Both the position numbers and the translations under genes were made by a program. From positions 1 through 58,033 of IMG/VR virus record IMGVR_UViG_3300032223_002716: a DNA stretch of 58,033 bases; one strand, 5' to 3'. The notes under the pieces are model-generated. The model saw nothing but the letters and a program-made list of their open reading frames with translations, was not told the DNA's origin and searched no databases. The stretch comes from a virus. This document shows, piece by piece, positions 22,236-30,723 of the stretch; position 1 is the stretch's first letter; each line of letters opens with the position of its first letter.

Positions 22236-22754
22236 TTATCTTTCTATTCCTAGTTCAGCTAATGTAACTGGAGTATAATTTACTTGTTCACAAGATACAC
22301 AATGATATTTATCATGAGGTACTTCAAATATAATATCATCTATCCACGTAGTATCCATTACTTTATGTTCATGGATATGACCATGTATATTTCTAGGTAC
22401 CCTATATTCTAATTCAACTTCATGTACTGGACAATGTGTTAACCAGATACCTTTATAATTAACCATACCAGCTACATTTTGAACATATTTCATTAGTTCT
22501 GGAATATCTGATGGTCTATCATGGTTACCTAATACAACTTTCTTCATACCATTTAAGTGACTAAGTAATTGGTATGGTTTACTAGATTCCATAGTTACAT
22601 CACCTAATATCCATGTTAAATCACGTTTATTTACCACACTATTCCAACATTGTATAATATGGTTATCATGGTCTTCAACAGTATTAAACCCTCGTTTAAT
22701 TGCCATATTAACATGACCAAGATGTAAGTCTGCTATAAATCTAACAACTGACAT
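22236..22754 (-). CDS. Calcineurin-like metallophosphoesterase
   Basis: A 172-residue phosphoesterase with all core metal motifs: DLHLGHVN (D-x-H), WILGDVT (GD), VVLGNHDRP (GNHD), WLTHCPVH and NIHGHIHEH (GHxH). Length and motif spacing fit the small phage phosphoesterases that act on nucleotides or phosphorylated proteins. The substrate is unknown. A second, different member is encoded at 28798-29478. Confidence 0.88.
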   Translation of the reverse strand: MSVVRFIADLHLGHVNMAIKRGFNTVEDHDNHIIQCWNSVVNKRDLTWILGDVTMESSKPYQLLSHLNGMKKVVLGNHDRPSDIPELMKYVQNVAGMVNYKGIWLTHCPVHEVELEYRVPRNIHGHIHEHKVMDTTWIDDIIFEVPHDKYHCVSCEQVNYTPVTLAELGIER

Positions 22755-22756
22755 AA

Positions 22757-23203
22757 CTATTTTTTATTAATTGTTTTTAATATTTTACTTTGTATATCCA
22801 AGTAAGCGGAAATCATTCCATAGTAATAGTTAGGGTCGTTAGATTTTTCAGCTAACAATCTTTTATTTTTTACTTCCTCTTGTAAGAAATCAAATAACTT
22901 AAACAATTCATCATATTGATTTATATTGTTAACAAGATTTGTAAATATTGTATTATTACCAGTAATAGTTTCAGTTACTCTAACATTCTTTTTAGGGTTT
23001 GGCACCATCTTATTACCATTAATACAACCACATATACCAGAACCACCATTCATTGGATTACAAGAGCAGATAGAGCCATATTTGACCTCATCAGGTTCAG
23101 TATTAAACACTGTATCTAAACTACCATAGTATTTTTTAGCAAAGTCGGTATATTCCGATAATGTTGGTCCATTATTTTTTTTAATTGGTGAATCTTTACC
23201 CAT
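22757..23203 (-). CDS. Hypothetical protein, 148 aa
   Basis: A protein with a central Cys/Gly-rich patch (YGSICSCNPMNGGSGICGCI) that could bind metal, flanked by helical ends. No family recognised. Several in-frame starts exist; the ATG at 23203 (MGKDSPIKKNNG) is preferred because it follows an AATAAAT leader typical of this genome and does not overlap the upstream gene. Confidence 0.55.
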   Translation of the reverse strand: MGKDSPIKKNNGPTLSEYTDFAKKYYGSLDTVFNTEPDEVKYGSICSCNPMNGGSGICGCINGNKMVPNPKKNVRVTETITGNNTIFTNLVNNINQYDELFKLFDFLQEEVKNKRLLAEKSNDPNYYYGMISAYLDIQSKILKTINKK

Positions 23204-23210
23204 ATTTATT

Positions 23211-23498
23211 CTATGCTTGTTCATCTTCTTTAATTTTTTTATATAATTTGTACTCACTATTCTGAGTCTTAAAGTGTACGAAACCATCTTCATTAGTAAT
23301 GATTTCAGTAACAACAGTAGTTTGCCACGTAAAAAACACGTTAAATGGTGACATAACTAACGAGTAACCTATTTCTGGTTCATCATGTCTTTTATTACCT
23401 CGACCATTTTCATCAAATTCAATCCACGTTACATCTGTAGACTTATTAGTTAAACCATCATTGATTCTAACCAATTCATAATATTCATTTTTCTCCAT
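23211..23498 (-). CDS. Hypothetical protein, 95 aa
   Basis: A beta-rich, acidic small protein (MEKNEYYELVRINDG to YKKIKEDEQA). Nothing identifies its role. It overlaps the preceding gene by 14 nt in a run of small, tightly overlapping minus-strand genes. Confidence 0.55.
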   Translation of the reverse strand: MEKNEYYELVRINDGLTNKSTDVTWIEFDENGRGNKRHDEPEIGYSLVMSPFNVFFTWQTTVVTEIITNEDGFVHFKTQNSEYKLYKKIKEDEQA

Positions 23499-23799
23499 AG
23501 TCTATGTATTTACTAAATAAATTATATCTCTGTATTTTTAGCTGGCTATCAGGTCTAGTATCATAATTAGATTCAAATGTATAATAACCATATAAATCAT
23601 CTTCAAAATGAGAATACTCAATAGTAGTAAACCCTAAATACTTATCACCATTTGATTCGTGTTCAGTTTCACCTACTTTAATAGAGTAATAATCCTCTAA
23701 GATTAATTTATCAGCACTCTCTCTAGTATTGGTAACATATAATACGTTACCATCTTCATTATCGGTAATTACCCAAACCCATGTAAGTTTATCATTCAT
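23485..23799 (-). CDS. Hypothetical protein, 104 aa
   Basis: A Tyr/Asp-rich, beta-rich protein of unknown function (MNDKLTWVWVITDNEDG start). The ATG at 23799 gives an 8-nt overlap with the gene upstream; an alternative start lies 5 codons further up inside that gene. Confidence 0.55.
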   Translation of the reverse strand: MNDKLTWVWVITDNEDGNVLYVTNTRESADKLILEDYYSIKVGETEHESNGDKYLGFTTIEYSHFEDDLYGYYTFESNYDTRPDSQLKIQRYNLFSKYIDYGEK

Positions 23800-24187
23800 A
23801 TCTAATAATTTCAAATTTATTTTTACACTTCTTTTTTAACTCTTCAACATAATTAATACATTCTTCATCAGTATCAAATTTATTATAAACCTCGCTACCA
23901 CTCTTTAATGTGATAACTATTCGTGCTTTACTATATAAGTTATTACCTTTAACAATGTAATTCACATGTGGTGATGTTAATTTATCCTTAGAATAACTTA
24001 ATATTGCTCTATCACCATTATAATATACTTTATACCATCCAGCTGGTAATACTTCAGTTCGTTTGATTAAACCAAAGAATTTTTTAATATGTTTGATTTC
24101 TTCATCAAACCATAAGTAATAATCATCTAATTCACTAGGGTATAATTTAATATACTCTATAGACTCTACGTTAAAATGTGTTTCCAT
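23792..24187 (-). CDS. Hypothetical protein, 131 aa
   Basis: No family recognised. It is aromatic-rich in the first half (LYPSELDDYYLWFDEE) and basic in the last 30 residues. It begins 1 nt after the lipoprotein gene, so the two are probably co-translated. Confidence 0.55.
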   Translation of the reverse strand: METHFNVESIEYIKLYPSELDDYYLWFDEEIKHIKKFFGLIKRTEVLPAGWYKVYYNGDRAILSYSKDKLTSPHVNYIVKGNNLYSKARIVITLKSGSEVYNKFDTDEECINYVEELKKKCKNKFEIIRYE

Positions 24188-24188
24188 A

Positions 24189-24401
24189 TTATTCTAATTC
24201 TAAATCTGTTGCTTCAATACATCTATCACAATCAGTTGCTTCTATTTTATAGCAAGGTTGATTATCTTTTGTAAATGTATCCAAAATTAATACTCTATTA
24301 TCATATAACTTATATTTTGTTATATCACCTTTTTCATATCTAAATTTACTAGTACATGATAATAACACCAAAGTTAGTAAACTAATTCCAATATACTTCA
24401 T
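24189..24401 (-). CDS. Small lipoprotein, 70 aa
   Basis: MKYIGISLLTLVLLSCTSKF is a short lipoprotein signal with lipobox LLSC, so cysteine 16 should be lipidated. The mature part (about 55 residues) contains three further cysteines (PCYKIEATDCDRC). Phage lipoproteins often block further infection or receptors at the envelope; that role is only a suggestion here. Confidence 0.75.
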   Translation of the reverse strand: MKYIGISLLTLVLLSCTSKFRYEKGDITKYKLYDNRVLILDTFTKDNQPCYKIEATDCDRCIEATDLELE

Positions 24402-24403
24402 TT

Positions 24404-24889
24404 TTATCTATTTATTTTATTAACAATTACATTAATTAATTCATCTAATGTATCAACTGTTTGTATTCCATATTTCTCACATACAATATCAACATTACCT
24501 TTTCTCCAGAATCCTTCAGGACAACATACAATTAGTTTACCAGATGCAGCATATAATCCTAATTCCAATAATGATATTGGTGACTTAGTTTCTGGAGAGA
24601 AATACATCAGAATATAATCAGCTTTATCTAACCCATTTAATTCCCAGTTCACTTGTTGGTAGAACTGTGGTGATTCAATCGATTGTGTCCAACTATTATC
24701 CCATTCTTCACGTCTAGGATTAATAATAGTAATAGATACATGACCATGGATTCTTTGTTCCAACTCTAAACTAACTTTTGTTTGCCAATCTTCAGCTACA
24801 CCCATCTCAATACTACCAGCTAGGAATATCTTTATAGTGTCGGTAAGGTTACTTAACGCTTGTGGCGGTTTTATTTCATTATATCTCAT
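24404..24889 (-). CDS. Nucleoside 2-deoxyribosyltransferase-like protein
   Basis: A 161-residue Rossmann-like protein: IKIFLAGSIEMG at the N-terminus, INPRREEWDNSW, a LDKADYILMYFSPETKSPIS stretch, and LLELGLYA with the usual active-site Glu. This is the pattern of the Nuc_deoxyrib_tr family found in bacteria and phages. It may exchange bases on deoxynucleosides or hydrolyse a nucleotide N-glycosidic bond. It has a well-formed host-type promoter directly upstream. Confidence 0.8.
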   Translation of the reverse strand: MRYNEIKPPQALSNLTDTIKIFLAGSIEMGVAEDWQTKVSLELEQRIHGHVSITIINPRREEWDNSWTQSIESPQFYQQVNWELNGLDKADYILMYFSPETKSPISLLELGLYAASGKLIVCCPEGFWRKGNVDIVCEKYGIQTVDTLDELINVIVNKINR

Positions 24890-24906
24890 ATTTTATATTA
24901 TTTTTA

Positions 24907-24937
24907 CAAATATAGTCACTTTATAGATAAAACGCAA
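24907..24937 (-). promoter_or_regulatory. Host-type promoter
   Basis: Minus-strand TTGC, 20-bp spacer, TATATTTG, 18 nt from the ATG at 24889. It drives the deoxyribosyltransferase-like gene and probably the overlapping genes down to 22236. Confidence 0.75.
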
Positions 24938-24944
24938 CAGTTAG

Positions 24945-25046
24945 TTATCTATATCTATTAGAAAATTCATAATAATCATCATCAGGTAAAGTATCAACAA
25001 TATGTCTCTTAACCCATTCTATAAACCAATTTCTTATTCTTTTCAT
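24945..25046 (-). CDS. Small protein, 33 aa
   Basis: A short ORF, MKRIRNWFIEWVKRHIVDTL followed by PDDDYYEFSNRYR: an amphipathic basic helix followed by an acidic patch and basic end. A TATATTTG -7 element lies upstream at 25060-25067, but the matching -33 is poor. Function unknown. Confidence 0.45.
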   Translation of the reverse strand: MKRIRNWFIEWVKRHIVDTLPDDDYYEFSNRYR

Positions 25047-25076
25047 ACTTTTTTTTTCACAAATATATTAAATTAG

Positions 25077-25107
25077 TTTGCATAAACCAATTTTATACTT
25101 ATATTTG
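25077..25107 (+). promoter_or_regulatory. Host-type promoter
   Basis: Plus-strand TTTG, 19-bp spacer, TATATTTG, the closest match in the window to the Bacteroidota consensus. The gene starts at 25124. Confidence 0.82.
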
Positions 25108-25123
25108 CAAAAAACAAAAAATT

Positions 25124-26272
25124 ATGGATAAAGAAAATTTTGATTACAAAGTATTATTTGAAGAAAAATCTTCAGCTGTTGAACGATTATTTGAGGTATA
25201 TCGTAATAATCCTTATAACGCTAGAGTAATATACATGAATAACGCTAAAGATATGTATTCATATATGAAGGTAGTTTTATTTACCGAAGGAGAAACATTT
25301 AATATTGTATTATTTAAAAAAACGTTTGGTATATCTAAAACCAATAGAATCTACAATAGTGAGCGTAGAATGGCTAATATCAGCTATAAGAATGGTAAAT
25401 TTTATTTAATATTTAATCGTGGTGTTAAACCATTAACATTATTTAATTTACGTTCAGCTTTTGGTATGTATTCTTCACATGTGATTGATTATTTGCGAGA
25501 AAAATTCACATGGTTAAGGTATGTAGTAGAGAAAGATATATTAACTAGTATAGCATTCAATACCATAGTTAGTAAGAAATTGTATTCATATAAGAAAGCA
25601 ATCTTACATACGTATAACGTACCGTACCCAGTTGGTAGTGCAATCCATGAAGTGAATGGAGAAACATACAACCATGATGTTCAAATGTTTATAAATCATT
25701 TTAAAAAGAATTTAGAATACCTTGAGAATATAACATCTTTTGATATCAGCCTTATTAAAGATAATACTATGTTATTTACAGATACTGTTAAAATGGCTAG
25801 AGTTTTAAATAAAAAGGTAAACTGTAAATGGAAGTTAAAACGTCTAAAGGAAATGCATGATTTATGGTCAGAAGAAATTACTGATATTACTTATATGGAT
25901 GCTGATAGAGAAATGGTTATCCATCCAATATTCCGTAAGTTTTCTGAATTTGCTAATTTCACTATATTAACTACAACTAAGGAGATGTGTATTGAAGGTA
26001 AAAAGAATAAACATTGTGTCGCAACTTATGTTAATAGAGTAGAATCACATACATGTGCTATTTACCATATTGATGGTTATACTTTAGAAGTTAGAAAAGA
26101 CTGGGGTGATAAAGGATTAGTTTATGGTCAATTTAGAGGTTACGATAATTGTAGTGCACCAGTTGGTTTAGATGAGATGGTAAGAAAATACATTAACGAG
26201 TTCAATGTTAAAGTACTTGGTATGTCGGAAGAAGAACTATATAATGAACAAGTGACTAATAACCCATTTTAA
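25124..26272 (+). CDS. PcfJ-like protein
   Basis: A 382-residue protein whose C-terminal 120 residues fit the PcfJ-like family: TTKEMCIEGKKNKHCVATY, then SHTCAIYHIDGYTLEVR and QFRGYDNCSAPVG. The conserved Cys/His pair in GKKNKHCV resembles an enzyme or metal site. PcfJ-like proteins are common in phages and conjugative elements, and their biochemical role is unsettled. It is the first gene of a plus-strand transcript with a strong host-type promoter, and RNase H follows after 11 nt. Confidence 0.75.
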   Translation: MDKENFDYKVLFEEKSSAVERLFEVYRNNPYNARVIYMNNAKDMYSYMKVVLFTEGETFNIVLFKKTFGISKTNRIYNSERRMANISYKNGKFYLIFNRGVKPLTLFNLRSAFGMYSSHVIDYLREKFTWLRYVVEKDILTSIAFNTIVSKKLYSYKKAILHTYNVPYPVGSAIHEVNGETYNHDVQMFINHFKKNLEYLENITSFDISLIKDNTMLFTDTVKMARVLNKKVNCKWKLKRLKEMHDLWSEEITDITYMDADREMVIHPIFRKFSEFANFTILTTTKEMCIEGKKNKHCVATYVNRVESHTCAIYHIDGYTLEVRKDWGDKGLVYGQFRGYDNCSAPVGLDEMVRKYINEFNVKVLGMSEEELYNEQVTNNPF

Positions 26273-26283
26273 TAAATAAAAAT

Positions 26284-26676
26284 ATGAGTGAAAGACCAAA
26301 AAGAGGAATATGCGTTGATGGTGGAACTGAGGGTAATCCAGGTCCATGTTTCTATCGTGGAGTTAATTTAGAATCAGGTGAAATAATATTTGAAGAACAT
26401 TTAGGTATGGGTACAAATAATGTTGCTGAGTTCTTAGCTGCGGTACACGCAGTACATTACATTAGGAAAAATAAGTTAAAGGATATGCCAGTATATTCTG
26501 ATAGTGTTACAGCAATCGCATGGGTGCGAAATAAGCAACATAAATCAACATTTAATGGTGATGTATCAGAAAGAATGGATAAGGCTTGTGAGTACCTTAA
26601 AAATAAGGATGTAACCATTAATAAATGGTTAACAAAAGAATGGGGTGAAATACCAGCTGATTTTGGAAGGAAATAA
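26284..26676 (+). CDS. Ribonuclease H-like protein
   Basis: A 130-residue RNase HI-type fold. The four acidic catalytic positions are present: Asp in CVDGGTEGNPGP, Glu in NNVAEFLAAVHAV, Asp in PVYSDSVTAI, and Asp in EIPADFGRK at the end. The short length and lack of a binding domain resemble phage and viroplasmin-like RNases H. It would remove RNA from RNA-DNA hybrids during replication. It has little spacing to the PcfJ-like gene, so the two are probably expressed together. Confidence 0.88.
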   Translation: MSERPKRGICVDGGTEGNPGPCFYRGVNLESGEIIFEEHLGMGTNNVAEFLAAVHAVHYIRKNKLKDMPVYSDSVTAIAWVRNKQHKSTFNGDVSERMDKACEYLKNKDVTINKWLTKEWGEIPADFGRK

Positions 26677-27075
26677 TTAAGCAGTGTATATTTCTGGATT
26701 CTGTCTACCAAATATACGAATCAATTCACCAGCTTTAGCGTTGGCTTCATTTTCCCAAGGTGAGCCATCGCTTCCTTCATTTTTCATACCATCTAATTCA
26801 CCACGTTGATTTTGTAGGTGATGAACTAATTCATGAGCAATTGACCTTAATATATCAACCAATGCTCGATTCTTAATATAGATAGCAACAGTATTCTCTA
26901 CATGATTATATACCGCTGTAGTTCTGATACCTTCTTTATTTGTAGTTAGTGTTAATTTAAATGGTCTAGTTAACCCTAGATTATCTTTTACGAAATCAAG
27001 AAACTTTTCAATAATAACCCTTTTAGGCATCATTTCAATTTGTTCTCTTAATAATTGTTTAATGTTATTTTCCAT
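26677..27075 (-). CDS. HExxH putative metallopeptidase with leader peptide
   Basis: A 132-residue protein with a zincin core: SIAHELVHHLQNQRGE, with HELVH as HExxH, at about residues 82-97. It is followed by DGSPWENEANAKAGELIR, whose downstream Glu could be the third ligand, and ends FGRQNPEIYTA. The N-terminus (MENNIKQLLREQIEMMPKR) ends in LLRE|Q, compatible with a prohead-protease-removed capsid-targeting peptide like that of 416-934. If correct, a peptidase would be packaged in the head. It overlaps the upstream leader-bearing gene by 11 nt. Confidence 0.65.
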   Translation of the reverse strand: MENNIKQLLREQIEMMPKRVIIEKFLDFVKDNLGLTRPFKLTLTTNKEGIRTTAVYNHVENTVAIYIKNRALVDILRSIAHELVHHLQNQRGELDGMKNEGSDGSPWENEANAKAGELIRIFGRQNPEIYTA

Positions 27076-27841
27076 AATTAGGGTTAATTTTATCTATTAT
27101 AGCTTTTAAGTCATCTAATCTAGTTTTTAATGGTTCAACATCTTCACCCTTTTTAGTTTTTTCTTTATATAATGGTAATAAGTTTTGATATTTACGTACA
27201 GCTTCTTTATATTCATTACTTTCAGTCGCATCAGGTTCATTAATACTTAAAACACCTTTACGAGCATTTCTTCTACCAAGTTTTTTAAATCTATACATAT
27301 CTTCAGGTGCTGTTTTTTCAGTAGAAGCTTTTGCGTTTGCTGATAATTGGTCATCAGCAGTATAACTATCACCACCCTTAATGAATCTTTTGATAATTTT
27401 AATAGATTCATCATCTGCTAATATTTTAATTTTAGCTACAACTATTGGAGTATATATCGTTTTACTACTATCTTCAGGGTTAACTTGGTCAGAATATGCT
27501 CTAGCTTGCAGCGTTAATATCTTTCCATCTTGACTTATACCTAGTTCTCTATCATCAATACCGCTAGTACCTATAGATTCAATTTTACACCCTTTACCAG
27601 TTGGTAAAATAGTAAATTTAAATTTATAATATTTAGTACCATCATTAATAGAACCAATTTTATTTGGGTTTTTTTGAGACAATAGTTTAGCGTCATTAGA
27701 TAATTTATCTAATTCTTCATCAGAATGTATTCTAGTAATTTTAGTTCTAATTTTAAAAAATAATTCTTTAAAATCTTCTCTAACCTCGTATAGTAAGTTT
27801 TCTAATTGCAACCTTAAGCTTTCCTTGATAAACTGTTTCAT
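27065..27841 (-). CDS. Putative capsid-targeted internal protein, 258 aa
   Basis: A lysine-rich protein of unknown function. It starts MKQFIKESLRLQLENLLYEV, another amphipathic leader with a possible cleavage at LLYE|V. The body has a beta-rich middle (residues 60-160) and a helical C-terminus. A late-type motif lies 8 nt upstream, and it shares a transcript with the HExxH protein. A packaged internal role is inferred from these features together. Confidence 0.55.
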   Translation of the reverse strand: MKQFIKESLRLQLENLLYEVREDFKELFFKIRTKITRIHSDEELDKLSNDAKLLSQKNPNKIGSINDGTKYYKFKFTILPTGKGCKIESIGTSGIDDRELGISQDGKILTLQARAYSDQVNPEDSSKTIYTPIVVAKIKILADDESIKIIKRFIKGGDSYTADDQLSANAKASTEKTAPEDMYRFKKLGRRNARKGVLSINEPDATESNEYKEAVRKYQNLLPLYKEKTKKGEDVEPLKTRLDDLKAIIDKINPNYGK

Positions 27842-27848
27842 AAAAGTT

Positions 27849-27863
27849 TTTTATTATAAATAT
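27849..27863 (-). promoter_or_regulatory. Candidate late promoter motif
   Basis: Minus-strand ATATTTATAATAAAA, one mismatch from the head-gene motif, directly before the leader-bearing gene at 27841. Confidence 0.5.
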
Positions 27864-27916
27864 TTCATTTTATGTAAAAATTGACTATATTTGTGTTTAA
27901 TTAAAATATATATGAT

Positions 27917-28165
27917 ATGAAAGCAACATTAGAGTTTGATTTAGACAACCCAGATGATAGAATGGCCCACATGAGAGCTGTTAAATCATTGGATATGGCA
28001 GTAGTTTTATTTGAGTTACAAACTAATCTAAAGAGAAGATGTGAATCGATTGCTGAGGCTCAAGAAGCTGATTCAGACATTCATGATGGTGTTTATTTGG
28101 TGTTTCAACAAATAAGCGAGTTAATGTATGAGAATGGTATAATAATAGATGATTTAATTCAATAA
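27917..28165 (+). CDS. Conserved-looking phage protein, 82 aa
   Basis: MKATLEFDLDNPDDRMAHMR with a helical remainder belongs to a small protein type recurring in large phages; function unknown. A TATATTTG element (27886-27893) lies upstream without a clear TTG at the expected distance. The next gene starts 1 nt after its stop. Confidence 0.6.
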   Translation: MKATLEFDLDNPDDRMAHMRAVKSLDMAVVLFELQTNLKRRCESIAEAQEADSDIHDGVYLVFQQISELMYENGIIIDDLIQ

Positions 28166-28166
28166 T

Positions 28167-28784
28167 ATGAGTGAAGAATACGTAGAAACAACATTTGATA
28201 AATTTATCAGATGGATTAAGTATGATGCAAAGCATTTGCATAGAGATGTAATATATGGTGTAAAAAATTTAATAAAATGGTTCCCAACAATATGGAAAGA
28301 CCGTGATTATGACCATTTTTATATCTATGAAGTTCTTAGGGTTAAATTAGAGAATCAAGCAGTTTATATCAGTCAAAAAAATAGATACACTAGAGCACAA
28401 AGAGATGCTGAGTTAATGATGTTAATTTCTAGATTAATTACTATCCAACAAGAAGATTTATATGATATGGAATATATGGAATACCATGAATCTGAATTTA
28501 ACTTTTTAGATGTTACTGATGAAGATAGTATTCCAGAGAAATATAAAGATTCTAAGAGATTAGAAATAAACTTAATCTCTGAAAGATTTGATGAGTATTT
28601 TGAAAGATATCCTAGACAATATAAAAAAGCTGTTAGTGGTGAATTAAATCTATTCAGGAGAAGTGAAGACGAGAGTGAGAATAAGAAGATATACGCAATG
28701 GAAATTGCGCATGAGAACCAAAAACGTAGTCGTAAATTATTATTTAAATTATTAGATGAGAATATAGAACGTTTTTGGGATTAA
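28167..28784 (+). CDS. Conserved-looking phage protein, 205 aa
   Basis: A protein with a Trp/Tyr-rich opening (FIRWIKYDAKHLHRDV), an interior DRDYDHFYIYEVLRVKLENQ and a charged helical remainder. The DxDxxYxYEVLxxKLxxQ core recurs in a family of phage proteins of unknown function. It sits between small early-type genes and a phosphoesterase. Confidence 0.6.
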   Translation: MSEEYVETTFDKFIRWIKYDAKHLHRDVIYGVKNLIKWFPTIWKDRDYDHFYIYEVLRVKLENQAVYISQKNRYTRAQRDAELMMLISRLITIQQEDLYDMEYMEYHESEFNFLDVTDEDSIPEKYKDSKRLEINLISERFDEYFERYPRQYKKAVSGELNLFRRSEDESENKKIYAMEIAHENQKRSRKLLFKLLDENIERFWD

Positions 28785-28797
28785 TTAACTATAAATA

Positions 28798-29478
28798 ATG
28801 AAAAAAATTACATTTATTTCAGATACACACCAAAAACATGGGTTATTAACAAATGATTTAATTGGTGGTGATATCTTAATTCATGCTGGTGATATTATGA
28901 CCAGCGGTTATTATGAGACAGAAGTACTTAATTTCTGTCAATGGTTCAGTAAGTTAAATAACTATGAACATAAAATCTTTATTGGTGGTAACCATGATAG
29001 ATTAGCTGAGGATAATCCAAATCTATTTAAAAGAATAGTTGATGAGTATCCTAATATAACTTACTTACAAGATAGCGAAGTTGTTATCGATGGTGTTAAG
29101 ATTTATGGTTCCCCATGGCAACCAGAATTTTATAGCTGGGCATTTAATTTACCTAGACGTGGACCAGGTTTGATGTCTAAATGGCAAGCAATTCCAGAGG
29201 ATACTGATATCTTAATAACTCATGGACCACCAAATGGTATATTAGATTATGTGGCTCAAAGTGTTTATAATGCTGGTTGTGAAGAATTACTTGAACGAGT
29301 TATGCAAGTAAAACCAAAAGTAAGTGTATTTGGTCATATTCATCAAGGATATGGTACACTTAGAGTTAACGAAATAGAATTCATTAATGCATCAGTATTA
29401 AATGAAAGATATAACTATGCCAATCTACCAGTTAACGTTGAGTATGATGAGGTTATGGGTATTGTAAAATATTATTAA
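28798..29478 (+). CDS. Metallophosphoesterase (MPPED-like)
   Basis: A 226-residue calcineurin-like phosphoesterase: FISDTHQKHG (DxH), LIHAGDIMTSG (GD), IFIGGNHDRLAE (GNHD), ILITHGPPNGILD and VFGHIHQGYG (GHxH). The GSPWQPEFYSWAFNL segment is characteristic of MPPED1/2-like enzymes, which hydrolyse cyclic nucleotide or phosphodiester substrates. Cleavage of a signalling nucleotide as an anti-defence activity is possible. The PD-(D/E)XK candidate begins 1 nt after it. Confidence 0.88.
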   Translation: MKKITFISDTHQKHGLLTNDLIGGDILIHAGDIMTSGYYETEVLNFCQWFSKLNNYEHKIFIGGNHDRLAEDNPNLFKRIVDEYPNITYLQDSEVVIDGVKIYGSPWQPEFYSWAFNLPRRGPGLMSKWQAIPEDTDILITHGPPNGILDYVAQSVYNAGCEELLERVMQVKPKVSVFGHIHQGYGTLRVNEIEFINASVLNERYNYANLPVNVEYDEVMGIVKYY

Positions 29479-29479
29479 T

Positions 29480-29968
29480 ATGGCTGAATATAATTTTGTA
29501 GAAGATATTACTCAAGGTGAAAAAGGTGAACTAATTATTAGAGAGTTCTTAGAATTAAACGGTTATAAATTCATTTCAGATAATAAAGATTATCGATATG
29601 ATTTAGAAATGGCCTTACCAGTTGATAAAGGTGGTTCGTTAGTTAAAGCAACCACCTTTGAAGTTAAAACTGATGTATATTGTTTACCGCATTCGGATAC
29701 TAACAATTTATTTGTTGAGTTTGAATGTAGAGGTAAAGATTCTGGTATTAATGTAACTGAGGCTGATTATTACGTAAATTATTACCCTTATTTACATGAA
29801 GCATGGTTTATTAAAACTAGTAAACTTAAAAAACTAATAAATAATAATAGTTTTGAAGTAAAAGAGTTTTCTGGTGATGCTAACAGTAATACTAAGGGTT
29901 ATGTAATACCTAGATACAAATTCAAACCTCATTTCAAAGTTAAAATGATAAAAAATAAATGGGATTAG
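29480..29968 (+). CDS. PD-(D/E)XK nuclease-like protein
   Basis: A 162-residue protein with the layout of a small restriction-endonuclease-like fold: an N-terminal helix EKGELIIREFLELNGYKF, then RYDLEMALP (candidate catalytic Asp) and TTFEVKTD (ExK), followed by a strand VEFECRG. The order helix, D, ExK is what the fold requires. It might degrade host DNA or act in recombination. Assignment rests on motif order only. Confidence 0.6.
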   Translation: MAEYNFVEDITQGEKGELIIREFLELNGYKFISDNKDYRYDLEMALPVDKGGSLVKATTFEVKTDVYCLPHSDTNNLFVEFECRGKDSGINVTEADYYVNYYPYLHEAWFIKTSKLKKLINNNSFEVKEFSGDANSNTKGYVIPRYKFKPHFKVKMIKNKWD

Positions 29969-29998
29969 TTGTTTATTAATAATATTTTTATATTTTTG
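29969..29998 (+). promoter_or_regulatory. Host-type promoter
   Basis: Plus-strand TTG, 19-bp spacer, TATTTTTG, with the lipoprotein gene's ATG 14 nt further on. Confidence 0.65.
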
Positions 29999-30012
29999 TA
30001 AAAAAGTATATT

Positions 30013-30582
30013 ATGAAAAAAATAATTTATGGGTTATTACTTATAACTCTAATCTCGTGTAAGAAAGAAGTAATAACTCCAGTTACACCCCCAGCAACTC
30101 AACAACTTGATAGTTTAAAGTTAGATGGTGAATTTGTTTTGGTTAGTGGTAAAATGTATATGGATTGTTTAGAAGATGGTAGTAAGATAGTTTATAATCA
30201 TTTTGATTCAATTAAATCTAGAAGTTCATTAAGATATGGTGGTTCTATAATCCCATTTGAAACTATCATAAAAGATACTACTACATGGTCATTTTATTTC
30301 CCTAAAATAGTACCAAATGTAGGTAAATTTGTATTAAATGAAGATACGTTAAACTCTTTAGGTTTAAATGTCACAGCACATAATCTAACCATAATAGAAT
30401 CACCAACAGCAACAACTGGTAGTACCCAATTAAATGGCTCGGCTAGACCGATAGATATTGTCTTATATGATGCTAAACTTAAATTAATTAAGATATATGT
30501 CCAAGAACAATATTTAAGTGTCGGTAATAGTAATTATAGAGCATTTAATGAATTAGTATTTAAACAAATTAAAGAATGGTAA
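30013..30582 (+). CDS. Lipoprotein, 189 aa
   Basis: MKKIIYGLLLITLISCKKEV is a lipoprotein signal with lipobox LISC; the following KKE pattern is typical of Bacteroidota surface or periplasmic lipoproteins. A Pro/Thr-rich linker (VTPVTPPATQQ) is followed by a beta-rich domain of about 150 residues without a recognised family. It has its own promoter and overlaps the next membrane gene by 7 nt. A superinfection-blocking or envelope function is possible. Confidence 0.75.
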   Translation: MKKIIYGLLLITLISCKKEVITPVTPPATQQLDSLKLDGEFVLVSGKMYMDCLEDGSKIVYNHFDSIKSRSSLRYGGSIIPFETIIKDTTTWSFYFPKIVPNVGKFVLNEDTLNSLGLNVTAHNLTIIESPTATTGSTQLNGSARPIDIVLYDAKLKLIKIYVQEQYLSVGNSNYRAFNELVFKQIKEW

Positions 30583-30719
30583 AGATAATATTAAACGCAG
30601 CAATAATATCGTTATTATACTTAACGTATAGAAGTATAAACACTCCAGATTTTACATTTAATTGTACAGTAAGTATAGTGTTTATTTGGTTTCTTAAAAT
30701 ATATGAGGAACGCACTTAA
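30576..30719 (+). CDS. Small membrane protein, 47 aa
   Basis: A 47-residue ORF with two hydrophobic segments (IILNAAIISLLYLTY and CTVSIVFIWFLKIY) and a charged end. Its ATG lies in the last codons of the lipoprotein gene (7-nt overlap), which supports translation. A holin-like role cannot be excluded but nothing specific shows it. Confidence 0.55.
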   Translation: MVKIILNAAIISLLYLTYRSINTPDFTFNCTVSIVFIWFLKIYEERT

Positions 30720-30723
30720 AACC

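Noticed and set aside
25047-25076. A second, minus-strand promoter at the TATATTTG element at 25060-25067
   Set aside because: The -7 element is good, but no TTG occurs at 19-21 bp, so I did not list it as a promoter.
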